Source: Methanobacteriota archaeon (GTDB taxonomy: Archaea > Thermoplasmatota > Thermoplasmata > JAUWGG01). Taken from it: a DNA stretch of 17,673 nucleotides. This document shows, in pieces, positions 6,977 through 14,520 of the stretch (within the stretch, counting starts at the first letter, position 1; every line of letters begins with the position of its first letter). The stretch spans positions 1-17,673 of the forward strand of contig JAUWGG010000005.1 in the NCBI GenBank assembly GCA_030606525.1, written 5' to 3'. The notes under the pieces were generated by a model that worked only from the letters and a program-made list of their open reading frames with translations, was not told the DNA's origin and ran no database searches. The translations under genes were made by a program, and so were the position numbers.

Positions 6977-8248
6977 ATGGCAAAAAAACCTCATATGAAT
7001 CTTGTATTCATTGGGCACGTTGATCATGGTAAGTCTACACTCGTAGGTAGAATATTGCTAGATGCTGGAAGTATAGATGAACATGTCATTGAAAAGTACA
7101 GAAAGGAAGCTGAGCAGAAAGGGAAGCCTACCTTCGAGTTTGCCTGGGTCATGGATGGATTGAAAGAAGAGAGAGAAAGAGGATTGACCATCGATGTCGC
7201 TCATAAGCGCTTCGATACTGACAAGTATTATTTTACGGTAATCGATGCTCCAGGACATAGAGATTTCGTGAAGAATATGATCACTGGAACAAGCCAGGCT
7301 GATGCTGCTGTTCTCGTTGTAGCGGTCCCAGAAGGAGTAATGGCCCAAACGAGAGAACATGTGTTCCTTGCTAGAACATTAGGTGTTGCACAAGTGATAG
7401 TAGCAATGAATAAAATGGATGCAGTTACACCTCCATACGATGAAAAGGTCTATAATAAGGTCAAGGAAGACGTGGAGAAGCTGCTTAAGTCTGTAGGTTA
7501 CAAGGAAAGTCAATATCAGTTCGTACCTGTCAGCGCTTTCAAAGGAGATAATGCTGTTAAAGCATCAGATAATCTATCATGGTTCAAAGGACCTACGATC
7601 GTAAAAGCTCTTGACAGTCTCACTATACCTAAGAAGCCGGTAGAGCTGGCTCTTCGACTGCCAGTACAGGATGTGTACACTATCACAGGTATTGGTACTG
7701 TACCAGTCGGACGAGTTGAAACTGGGGTCTTAAAACCAGATACAAAGATAGTATTTCAACCATCAGACAAGACAGGAGAAGTGAAAACCATTGAAATGCA
7801 TCATGAGATATTACCAAAAGCTGAGCCTGGAGACAATGTTGGATTTAATGTTCGAGGGATAGCGAGAAATGAGATCAGACGAGGAGATGTAGCTGGACCC
7901 GTGGACAAACCCCCAACTGTTGCAAAGACATTCATAGCACAGATCATGGTTCTAAATCATCCCAGCGTAATTACTGCTGGTTATACACCAGTCTTCCACT
8001 GCCACACAGCTCAAGTTGCATGCACATTTGAAGAGCTGCAAAAGAAACTCGACCCGAAGACAGGTGCAGTGAAAGAGGAAAATCCAAAATTCTTGAAAAC
8101 AGGTGATGCAGCAATCGTTAAAATTCGACCGACAAGGCCTATGGTAATAGAGAAAGCGAAGGATTTCCCACAACTGGGAAGATTTGCAATTCGAGACATG
8201 GGTCAAACCGTAGCAGCAGGCATGTGTATCGATGTCGAGAAGAAATAA
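6977..8248 (+). CDS. tuf: Archaeal translation elongation factor 1A (EF-Tu homologue)
   Basis: This 423-residue GTPase delivers aminoacyl-tRNA to the ribosome. G1 is GHVDHGKS (13-20), the switch I threonine is in GLTIDV (70-75), G3 is DAPGH (90-94), G4 is NKMD (145-148), and a G5-like SAF follows in VPVSAFKGDN. Domains 2 and 3 are complete (GIGTVPVGRVETG, then VAKTFIAQIMVLNHPSV and the RDMGQTVAAG C-terminal signature). The insertion in domain 1 and the C-terminal form are archaeal/eukaryotic rather than bacterial. ATG 6977 follows GGAGG with seven-base spacing. The uS10 gene follows after 33 bases, the conserved end of the archaeal str operon, but EF-2, uS7 and uS12 are not upstream here. Confidence 0.98.
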   Translation: MAKKPHMNLVFIGHVDHGKSTLVGRILLDAGSIDEHVIEKYRKEAEQKGKPTFEFAWVMDGLKEERERGLTIDVAHKRFDTDKYYFTVIDAPGHRDFVKNMITGTSQADAAVLVVAVPEGVMAQTREHVFLARTLGVAQVIVAMNKMDAVTPPYDEKVYNKVKEDVEKLLKSVGYKESQYQFVPVSAFKGDNAVKASDNLSWFKGPTIVKALDSLTIPKKPVELALRLPVQDVYTITGIGTVPVGRVETGVLKPDTKIVFQPSDKTGEVKTIEMHHEILPKAEPGDNVGFNVRGIARNEIRRGDVAGPVDKPPTVAKTFIAQIMVLNHPSVITAGYTPVFHCHTAQVACTFEELQKKLDPKTGAVKEENPKFLKTGDAAIVKIRPTRPMVIEKAKDFPQLGRFAIRDMGQTVAAGMCIDVEKK

Positions 8249-8281
8249 TTTCCCTAATTTTTTTATATTTGAGGTGTGAGG

Positions 8282-8593
8282 TTGGCACAAAAAGCAAGAA
8301 TTTCTTTGAGCGGGACTGACCCGAAAAAAGTAGACAACGTGTGCCAACAGATCAAGGCAATCTCAAAGAGAACAGGCGTAGCCATGAGCGGACCCATACC
8401 ATTGCCAACAAAGAAGTTGGTCGTACCCTGCAGAAAAAGTCCTGACGGGGAAGGAACGGAAACATGGGAACGATGGGAAATGCGCATCCATAAGAGATTG
8501 ATAGATCTGGATGCAGATGAACGAGCATTAAGACAACTTATGCGCATACAAGTACCAGATGGAGTGAACATAGAGATCGTGTTGAGGTCGTAG
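8282..8593 (+). CDS. rpsJ: 30S ribosomal protein uS10
   Basis: The 103-residue product is archaeal S10 (eukaryotic S20e type). It opens MAQKARISLSGTDPKKVD, contains the loop residues GPIPLPTKK and WERWEMRIHKRLID, and ends in a strand (VPDGVNIEIVLRS). It binds the 30S head and, in bacteria, also acts in antitermination. I chose TTG 8282 because GAGGTG (8271-8276) lies five bases upstream and the result matches the family's usual N-terminus. The in-frame GTG 8276 overlaps that ribosome-binding site and would add two residues. It is downstream of and cotranscribed with EF1A. The gene ends only five bases from the convergent MscS gene. Confidence 0.95.
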   Translation: MAQKARISLSGTDPKKVDNVCQQIKAISKRTGVAMSGPIPLPTKKLVVPCRKSPDGEGTETWERWEMRIHKRLIDLDADERALRQLMRIQVPDGVNIEIVLRS

Positions 8594-8598
8594 TAAAT

Positions 8599-9639
8599 CT
8601 ATCTCCCTATCTTTATTTCCTCTTTTTTGAATTTCTCAAGAATATTTCTGTTCAGTTTGTCAATAGTCTCCTTTCTGTTTTTTATGGAATCGATCCAAAA
8701 ACTGAACTCCAGTTTCAATAAATAATCTCCAAGCTCCATGACACGCAAATTTGGCTTGGGCGCTTCGAGGATATGTGGATGCTGCTTCGCTATATCTAAT
8801 ACAATCTTCTCAACTCTTTCAATATCAGTATTATGACCTACGCCAAATGACAGTTGCTCCTTTCGTCTTAAATCAGGCATCGATCTGTTTACAACTTTTG
8901 CATTTGCTAGCTTTCCATTTGGAAGTACAAGGATAGAGTGTTCTTCAATATTATATAATTGGGTGTTTCTAGGTCCTATAGCGACGACATCATATATCTC
9001 TCCTTTTCCCAGTTCAACCCTATCTCCCACCTTGAATGGCTGATCCATTAATAAAAAGAATCCAGCCATGAAATTGCTCAGTGTGTCTTTGACAGCTAAA
9101 GCGATTGCCAAACCCATGATGCCCATTCCTGTTATAAGTGGTAAGATATCTATTCCCAGATAGCTGAGAATGGTCATTATGCCGAGGAAATAGATAACGA
9201 ACAAACCAACCTTTTCGATGGTTGGCATGAGGATATCATCTACCTTCGATTTTGTCTTCTTTGCAAACACTTTACCATAATAACCGATAAGTGCTTTGTA
9301 TAGTTTTGCGATAAGCCAAATGACCGCAAAAATGAGGATAATTTGATATGCTGTATCGATGTAGGACATATACCCACTTATAGCTGAAATGATCTTAAGA
9401 GCAGACACTATGCCAGCTGAAATCAATATCAATAAAAGCGGAGTTTTTAAAACACCAAGGATTATGTCATCCAGTTCTGTTTTAGTTTTCTTAGCCCATT
9501 TCTTTATATATCGATCAACTACAAAGGTTATCACCAATGCTATCCCAATCCAAAGTAGGATCAGCGCAGCCGCTACAAAGTATTCATTCGATGCCCACTC
9601 GGGAAGAGGTATCTTCCAACCGAAAATATCAAGTTCCAT
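8599..9639 (-). CDS. mscS: MscS-family mechanosensitive ion channel
   Basis: This 346-residue membrane protein gates ions in response to membrane tension during hypo-osmotic shock. Five hydrophobic helices are visible at about 20-42, 66-88, 98-118, 144-162 and 167-198. The last is the pore helix with the Gly/Ala pattern GMGIMGLAIALAVKDTLSN, followed by the soluble beta domain beginning DQPFKVGDRV. The segment AKKTKTELDDII (49-60) recurs as AKKTKSKVDDIL (126-137), a sign that a helix pair was duplicated. An upstream ATG at 9657 would add six residues, but AAGGAGGG (9645-9652) points to ATG 9639, one base after the stop of the preceding small membrane-protein gene. It is the last gene of a three-gene cluster. 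Confidence 0.92.
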   Translation of the reverse strand: MELDIFGWKIPLPEWASNEYFVAAALILLWIGIALVITFVVDRYIKKWAKKTKTELDDIILGVLKTPLLLILISAGIVSALKIISAISGYMSYIDTAYQIILIFAVIWLIAKLYKALIGYYGKVFAKKTKSKVDDILMPTIEKVGLFVIYFLGIMTILSYLGIDILPLITGMGIMGLAIALAVKDTLSNFMAGFFLLMDQPFKVGDRVELGKGEIYDVVAIGPRNTQLYNIEEHSILVLPNGKLANAKVVNRSMPDLRRKEQLSFGVGHNTDIERVEKIVLDIAKQHPHILEAPKPNLRVMELGDYLLKLEFSFWIDSIKNRKETIDKLNRNILEKFKKEEIKIGR

Positions 9640-9640
9640 G

Positions 9641-9913
9641 CTATCCCTCCTTATCATCTTCTCCTTTAATTTGTTCTAGAGAATATTCTCCGTATTCCTC
9701 CACTTCAGGTTTTTTCTTCAATAGGTAATAAGGAGTTGCGAAAATAAAAATCAGTATTAAAATGACAATACCAATAATGATCAAAACAAAAAGCAGTAAG
9801 CCGAATATGAGCGTCAGTATTATGAATATCCCTAGGAAATGAAGAATCACCAATATGACTGCAATTATTATCAAGAATACCGCTATCGCTATACCTATGC
9901 CCTTCTTTTCCAT
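9641..9913 (-). CDS. Small two-helix membrane protein, function unknown
   Basis: This is a 90-residue protein. Residues 6-60 are almost wholly hydrophobic (Ile, Leu, Val, Phe), enough for two membrane helices joined near residues 24-30. A lysine patch (KKK, 66-68) and a strongly acidic tail of about 20 residues follow; by the positive-inside rule the tail probably faces the cytoplasm. I recognise no family. GGAGG lies about seven bases upstream of ATG 9913. Its last codons contain the ribosome-binding site of the MscS gene, and its stop is one base from that gene's start, so translation is probably coupled. An accessory or regulatory role for the channel is a reasonable inference but nothing more. 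Confidence 0.8.
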   Translation of the reverse strand: MEKKGIGIAIAVFLIIIAVILVILHFLGIFIILTLIFGLLLFVLIIIGIVILILIFIFATPYYLLKKKPEVEEYGEYSLEQIKGEDDKEG

Positions 9914-9930
9914 TTCATTCCTCCATTTGT

Positions 9931-10638
9931 TTATCCAAATCTAAAACCTGATGATCCAGATGACTGTTTAGGTAGAAACCTACTAAGAGCTGCAGCCAAT
10001 TCAGAAAGATTCATCGATTGAAGCAGTATCTTTCCAGGTCCCGTCAATGTTGTTATAAATAGTCCTTCTCCGCTGAACATCATCGTCTTAAGCCCGCCTG
10101 ATCTCTGGATGTCAAATTTGACGGTGGAATCCCAACCAACTGTGGAAGCCGTATCCACCTTCATGGTTTGACCGGGCTTGAGGTCAATTTCCACGAAATC
10201 TCCTGTTGCATGTATGAAAGCCGTACCTGTTCCCGATAATTTCTGGAGTATGAAGCCTTCTCCTCCAAAGAGAGCAGCTCCTAGTTTCTTCTGCCAAGCT
10301 AGATCTAAGTTGACCGTTTTCTCTGCGCAGAGGAACGCATCTTTTTGCACAAGGAATTCTTTACCCGGAGATAATGGTATTGGCTTGATAGTGCCTGGTG
10401 CATTCCCTCCGAATGCCGCTAACCCTTTACCTCCTTTTGGAGAAAATTCTGTCAGGAAGAAGCTTTCTCCTGTAAGCTTTCTCTTGAGTCCTTTCATTAT
10501 TCCTCCTCTCGCTTTGGGCGTGAAGGACATGTTTCCGCTTGTATAGACCATCGCTCCAGCCTCTGCGTACACCATTTCATTAGGTTCTAACTCTACGGTC
10601 ACAATCTGGAGATTGTTTCCTGTTATCTCATATTTCAT
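9931..10638 (-). CDS. TIGR00266 / AIM24 family protein
   Basis: The 235-residue beta-rich protein belongs to the TIGR00266 (DUF124, AIM24-like) family, known from its fold but poorly understood. Mitochondrial AIM24 affects inner-membrane organisation. The family opening EITGNNLQIVTVELEPNE, the glycine-rich centre (GGNAPGTIKPIPL; GGEGFILQKLSG) and the final GEGLFITTLTGPGKILLQS are all present. No membrane helix is seen. A frame from 10716 would add 26 residues, but GGAGGG sits five bases before ATG 10638 and that start matches the family. The short Ser/Gly-rich C-terminus (SSGSSGFRFG) is typical. It is the first gene of a set with the small membrane protein 17 bases downstream and then MscS, which suggests a role at the membrane. 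Confidence 0.9.
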   Translation of the reverse strand: MKYEITGNNLQIVTVELEPNEMVYAEAGAMVYTSGNMSFTPKARGGIMKGLKRKLTGESFFLTEFSPKGGKGLAAFGGNAPGTIKPIPLSPGKEFLVQKDAFLCAEKTVNLDLAWQKKLGAALFGGEGFILQKLSGTGTAFIHATGDFVEIDLKPGQTMKVDTASTVGWDSTVKFDIQRSGGLKTMMFSGEGLFITTLTGPGKILLQSMNLSELAAALSRFLPKQSSGSSGFRFG

Positions 10639-10695
10639 ATTTTCCCTCCAATAGATTATTCTCTCGTTTAAAAACAAGTTGTTAATAACATTATT

Positions 10696-10705
10696 CTTAT
10701 AAAAG
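10696..10705 (-). promoter_or_regulatory. TATA box for the TIGR00266 - membrane protein - MscS cluster
   Basis: On the minus strand this reads CTTTTATAAG, close to the archaeal consensus, and lies about 60 bases before ATG 10638. The expected leader of about 35 bases contains the GGAGGG ribosome-binding site. Confidence 0.55.
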
Positions 10706-10731
10706 CGTTTTCTCAATATTTTCTCGAAAAG

Positions 10732-10884
10732 CTATCTATTAAGAGGGAACTCGAAACTGCATTTCGGACACTTTGCCATGCCGCATTCTCCAAGCGTAGC
10801 TGATTCGCAGCCCGAGCAGGCAAAAGCTCGCCCATAGCTTATATCGAATTTAAATTTACATTGTGGGCAAATCAGTATCTTCAT
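10732..10884 (-). CDS. Small zinc-ribbon protein
   Basis: This is a 50-residue protein with three CxxC-type pairs: C6-C9 (CPQC), C23-C26 (CSGC) and C39-C42 (CPKC), plus a lone C34. Zinc knuckles of this kind usually mediate RNA, DNA or protein contacts; which four cysteines make a site is uncertain, and two sites sharing ligands are possible. AAGGAG (10891-10896) sits six bases before ATG 10884, which strongly supports translation. It lies 30 bases after mtnP, so it may end the gcvPA-gcvPB-mtnP transcript, and 93 bases before the next gene, which has its own TATA box. No specific function is recognised. Confidence 0.8.
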   Translation of the reverse strand: MKILICPQCKFKFDISYGRAFACSGCESATLGECGMAKCPKCSFEFPLNR

Positions 10885-10914
10885 TTATATCTCCTTAAAT
10901 TCTTTTATATTAAA

Positions 10915-11694
10915 TCATACTTCAGCGTTCTTTAAAGCCTCTTTACAACTGCACTTTCGCTCTTTTCTAATTTTCGGTATCGCTGCCTTTAATAGAGCTT
11001 TAATGTTCTCGATGTTCTCCTCCATGGTTTCCATAACAACTTTGATATCCACGGGCTTTTCAGCCCAAACATCGTAATCTGTTATCATGGCCAGAGATAC
11101 ATAACACATTTCTAATTCTCTCGCTAATTGACATTCCGGTACCAAGGTCATTCCTATTATATCAGCATGATCTCGAAACATCTTGCTCTCAGCGCGAGTT
11201 GAAAACCTTGGTCCTTCGATGCAGATGTATGTACCCTTGTTATGTGATTTAATTTTTAAGGATAACGCCTCTCCATAGAACATCTCACTTAACTCTGGAC
11301 AGAACGGATCTGCTGTTGAGATGTGGACCGTTTTTTCATTATAGAAAGTGTAATCTCGTTTTTTGGTAAAATCTATGAACTGATCTGGAATCACAATATC
11401 GCCCGGCATGTAATTTTCTTTTAAAGAACCGACAGCGCAAGGTGATATTATACGCTCTACACCTAATTCCTTCAATGCCCAAACATTAGCTTTATAATTT
11501 ACCATATGAGGAGGGAGCTCATGTTTTCTTCCATGCCTTGGTATAAAAGCGATTTTTGTACCCTTGAATTCACCGATCTCAACCGATGAAGATGGATATC
11601 CATACGGAGTTCTTACTCTTATACTTTCAATTTTTTCGAATAGTTCCGGATCATAGACACCAGAGCCGCCAATTATACCAATTCTTACGTTCAT
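10915..11694 (-). CDS. mtnP: S-methyl-5'-thioadenosine phosphorylase
   Basis: The 259-residue enzyme splits methylthioadenosine, a by-product of polyamine synthesis and other SAM-using reactions, into adenine and methylthioribose 1-phosphate. The phosphate loop GGSGVY is at 9-14, RHGRKH at 53-58, the substrate region EGPRFSTRAE at 160-169, and GMTLVPE precedes the base-binding segment TDYDVW (205-210). The two aspartates there match the adenine-binding pair of human MTAP rather than the asparagine seen in 6-oxopurine enzymes, so adenine specificity is favoured. The C-terminal C248-S-C250 is the CXC pair known from hyperthermophile homologues, where it stabilises the protein. Its ATG overlaps the gcvPB stop as ATGA, so translation is probably coupled. 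The only nearby ribosome-binding signal is a weak, distant GAGG. Confidence 0.93.
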   Translation of the reverse strand: MNVRIGIIGGSGVYDPELFEKIESIRVRTPYGYPSSSVEIGEFKGTKIAFIPRHGRKHELPPHMVNYKANVWALKELGVERIISPCAVGSLKENYMPGDIVIPDQFIDFTKKRDYTFYNEKTVHISTADPFCPELSEMFYGEALSLKIKSHNKGTYICIEGPRFSTRAESKMFRDHADIIGMTLVPECQLARELEMCYVSLAMITDYDVWAEKPVDIKVVMETMEENIENIKALLKAAIPKIRKERKCSCKEALKNAEV

Positions 11695-13133
11695 TTTTCA
11701 TACATCCTCATGCTCAATATAAGGTTTCTTGCTGCTTCAACCTCACTTACCCGTCTCACGCTGGTATTATATGGAGCATTTTTAACCAGCTCAACATCCT
11801 CATTAAGAATCTTTATCATTGCATCTACAAAATCATCCAATGTCTCTTTTGATTCTGTTTCCGTTGGCTCGATCATCATGGCTTCCTCGACCAAATGGGG
11901 AAAATAGATAGTCGGTGCATGAAAGCCGTAGTCAAGCAATCTTTTAGCCAGATCCAAGGTTCTTAAACCTCTTTCTTTTAATTTACTGCCATCGACGACA
12001 AATTCATGTTTTCTGTGATTTTTGAAGGGGATGTCAAAATGCTTTTCCAACCTTGCTTTTAGATAATTGGCATTGAGTACAGCTCTCTCCGTAACTTCTT
12101 TCAATCCATCGCTGCCCATCAGTTTAATATAAACATATGCTTTGACCAGAACATTAAAATTACCATAGAAACCTTTGATTTTTCCTATAGAATGTGAGCG
12201 ATCGTAATCAAGATGGTATTTTGAGCCATTATACTCGACCGAAGGAATGGGTAAAAATTTCTCAAGGTGTTTTTTTACTCCCAAGGGTCCGCCACCAGGT
12301 CCACCCCCACCGTGAGGTGTTCCAAATGTTTTGTGGAGGTTGAAGTGCACTATATCAAAATCCATTTTCCCTGGTGTCGTTATTCCCATTATCGCATTTA
12401 GATTCGCTCCATCATAATAGAGCAGAGCGCCATGATCGTGAAGTAACTTCGATATCCGTACCACATCTTTCTCGAATAGTCCCAACAAGTTCGGGTTCGT
12501 GAGCATTAGGACAGCAGTATCTTTAGATACAGCTGAAGATAAAGCCTCTAGATCTACACATCCCGCTTTGGAAGGTATCTCCACCACATCATAACCAGCC
12601 ATGACAGCACTAGCTGGATTTGTTCCATGCGAACTGTCAGGAAGTATGACCTCATTTCTTTTCTCACCATTTAACTCGTGATAAGCTCTTGTTATGAGCA
12701 AGCCCGTGAATTCACCCTGAGCACCAGCGGCTGGTTGCAGTGTAACTGCGTCTACGCCTCCAATTTCACATAACATTCTTTGCAGCCTATACATGATCTC
12801 AAGAGAACCTTGAACTGCCGCATCATCTTGATACGGATGCACATTGGTAACTTCTCTCCATCCAGCGATCTCTTCCATGACCTTTCGATTGTACTTCATC
12901 GTGCATGAACCCAATGGATAAAAACCAGTATCGATTCCATAATTCATTTGAGATAACCTTGTATAATGACGAACTACACTTTCTTCGCTGAGAGTAGGGA
13001 TGTCCAGTCCTTTTCTTTTTAAATTCTTTGGAATCATATTATCTTTGATAGGATAGTTTGGCACCTTTATAGGTTCGCCCTCCTCAATTTCGAATATCAA
13101 GGGTTCATCATATCTACTTTGATGATAGTTCAA
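11691..13133 (-). CDS. gcvPB: Glycine dehydrogenase (decarboxylating) subunit 2
   Basis: This 480-residue PLP enzyme is the C-terminal half of the glycine-cleavage P-protein in organisms that carry it split. With GcvPA it decarboxylates glycine and passes the aminomethyl group to lipoylated GcvH. The PLP lysine is K268 in HFNLHKTFGTPHGGGG, and the conserved YPLGSCTMKYN (72-82), SSHGTNPAS (167-175) and DGANLNAIMG (241-250) segments are intact. The start is TTG 13133: TTGA merges it with the gcvPA stop, and GGAGG lies seven bases upstream inside gcvPA. The length is normal. GcvT, GcvH and lipoate genes are not in the window. Confidence 0.95.
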   Translation of the reverse strand: MNYHQSRYDEPLIFEIEEGEPIKVPNYPIKDNMIPKNLKRKGLDIPTLSEESVVRHYTRLSQMNYGIDTGFYPLGSCTMKYNRKVMEEIAGWREVTNVHPYQDDAAVQGSLEIMYRLQRMLCEIGGVDAVTLQPAAGAQGEFTGLLITRAYHELNGEKRNEVILPDSSHGTNPASAVMAGYDVVEIPSKAGCVDLEALSSAVSKDTAVLMLTNPNLLGLFEKDVVRISKLLHDHGALLYYDGANLNAIMGITTPGKMDFDIVHFNLHKTFGTPHGGGGPGGGPLGVKKHLEKFLPIPSVEYNGSKYHLDYDRSHSIGKIKGFYGNFNVLVKAYVYIKLMGSDGLKEVTERAVLNANYLKARLEKHFDIPFKNHRKHEFVVDGSKLKERGLRTLDLAKRLLDYGFHAPTIYFPHLVEEAMMIEPTETESKETLDDFVDAMIKILNEDVELVKNAPYNTSVRRVSEVEAARNLILSMRMYEK

Positions 13134-14467
13134 ACCAATTCCTCCAAGGCTTTTATGAGCGCATCATGCGCTTTCGCTACATGCGTCTCAGTTGTGCAGT
13201 AAAGTGCTGTATTTTTCAATTCTTCAAAATGTTCATTCAACCTAATGCCGCCTTGAATGCCATGTTCTCGCAGGTGCTCATCAACGACATCCATATCCAA
13301 GGAGGAAGAGACAACGAATTCATTGAAATGATGAGCGTTGAACAATGGCGCTTTAAAACCATCGATACCATCTATTCTTTGGGCTAATTCTCGCGCCTTC
13401 GAGATATTAATGGCAGCCAATTTTTTTAGTCCATCTCTGCCGATCAAAGAAAGATAAACTGCGGTTGCCACAGCACATAAAGATTCGTTCGAACATATAT
13501 TGGAAGTAGCCTTGCTCCTTCGAATATGCTGCTCTCTCGTCTGAAGGGTCATGCAGAATGCTCTTTTGCCGTTTGCGTCTTTCGTTAAACCAATGACACG
13601 ACCAGGCATACTGCGGATCCATTTTTTTCTACATCCAAAGATACCTAACAATGGACCTCCGAAGTTCATTGGATTTCCAAGTGGTTGAGCATCACCAACA
13701 ACGATATCGGCACCATAATCACCAGGAGCTTTGACAATGCCCAAAGATATGGGATTCACACCAACTACAAAAAGAACATTGCCGATTATTTCTTTTACCT
13801 TATCGATCTCATCTTCAAGAACGCCAAAGAAATTGGGATTCTCTATATAAACACCAGCTGTATCTTCGTTCACTAATTCTTTTAGATGCTTTAGATCAAT
13901 CTTGCCGTTCTCAGCATTGTATCCTACTTCTTTCAATTTTAAACCACAACCTTTTGAGTAATTATCTAAAACACTTTTCTTTTCCCAATGTATTGTCCTT
14001 GGAAAAATGAATTCAGATTTGTGGGAAAGACGAGCGCACATCAATGCGGCTTCGCCTAATGCGGTTGCACCATCATACATCGAGCTGTTGATCGCATCCA
14101 TGCCGGTGAGCTCTGCCATTAAACTTTGGTACTCAAAAAGAGCCTGCAGCATTCCTTGACTTGCCTCTGCCTGATAGGGCGTATATGAAGTGTAAAACTC
14201 AGATCTTCCAATTATTGAGAAGACAGCGGATGGAATGAAATGATCGTATATGCCAGCGCCAAGGAAGCTTACTATATCATCTGTTGTTTTATTCTTCTTC
14301 AATATTGCCTCAATCTCTTTCTTAACGTCTAACTCGCACTTCCCATCAGGTAGATTCAATCTTTCTATCCTCACTTCTCTTGGGATATCTGAAAATAATT
14401 CATTTACACTCGAAACGCCGATTGTTCTCAGCATCTCCTTGATTTTAGGATTATCAGGGCACATCAT
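13130..14467 (-). CDS. gcvPA: Glycine dehydrogenase (decarboxylating) subunit 1
   Basis: This 445-residue protein is the N-terminal half of the split P-protein; it has the same fold as GcvPB but does not carry the PLP lysine. The family-typical segments FLGAGIYDHFIP, YTPYQAEASQGMLQ, and the region GDAQPLGNPMNFGGPLLG are present, as is TLQTREQHIRRSKATSNICSN near the dimer interface. Two consecutive ATGs (14467 and 14464) open the gene and no ribosome-binding site precedes them, so a leaderless or very short leader transcript is likely. It shares a 4-nt start/stop overlap with gcvPB, consistent with stoichiometric synthesis of the two subunits. Confidence 0.95.
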   Translation of the reverse strand: MMCPDNPKIKEMLRTIGVSSVNELFSDIPREVRIERLNLPDGKCELDVKKEIEAILKKNKTTDDIVSFLGAGIYDHFIPSAVFSIIGRSEFYTSYTPYQAEASQGMLQALFEYQSLMAELTGMDAINSSMYDGATALGEAALMCARLSHKSEFIFPRTIHWEKKSVLDNYSKGCGLKLKEVGYNAENGKIDLKHLKELVNEDTAGVYIENPNFFGVLEDEIDKVKEIIGNVLFVVGVNPISLGIVKAPGDYGADIVVGDAQPLGNPMNFGGPLLGIFGCRKKWIRSMPGRVIGLTKDANGKRAFCMTLQTREQHIRRSKATSNICSNESLCAVATAVYLSLIGRDGLKKLAAINISKARELAQRIDGIDGFKAPLFNAHHFNEFVVSSSLDMDVVDEHLREHGIQGGIRLNEHFEELKNTALYCTTETHVAKAHDALIKALEELV

Positions 14468-14490
14468 CTTTGGGTATAGAAAAAGATAGG

Positions 14491-14520
14491 GATAATAATT
14501 TCGATTGATTCTTTTATAAA
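14491..14520 (-). promoter_or_regulatory. TATA-like elements upstream of gcvPA
   Basis: Reading on the minus strand, TTTATAAAAG (14511-14520) and AAATTATTAT (14491-14500) are both candidate TATA boxes. The first is nearer the consensus and predicts a leader of about 22 bases; the second predicts transcription almost at ATG 14467. The first overlaps the last codons of the acetyltransferase gene. Confidence 0.4.

Noticed and set aside
7952..8347. 131-residue minus-strand frame across the EF1A end and uS10 start
   Set aside because: It is antisense to two universally conserved genes, and its composition is an artefact of their codons.
9641..9728. Plus-strand frames overlapping the junction of the small membrane protein and MscS genes
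   Set aside because: They contradict the coherent minus-strand operon with ribosome-binding sites and have no protein-like features.
10639..10716. 26-residue N-terminal extension of the TIGR00266 protein
   Set aside because: The segment is basic and not family-like, it covers the TATA box, and GGAGGG sits before ATG 10638.
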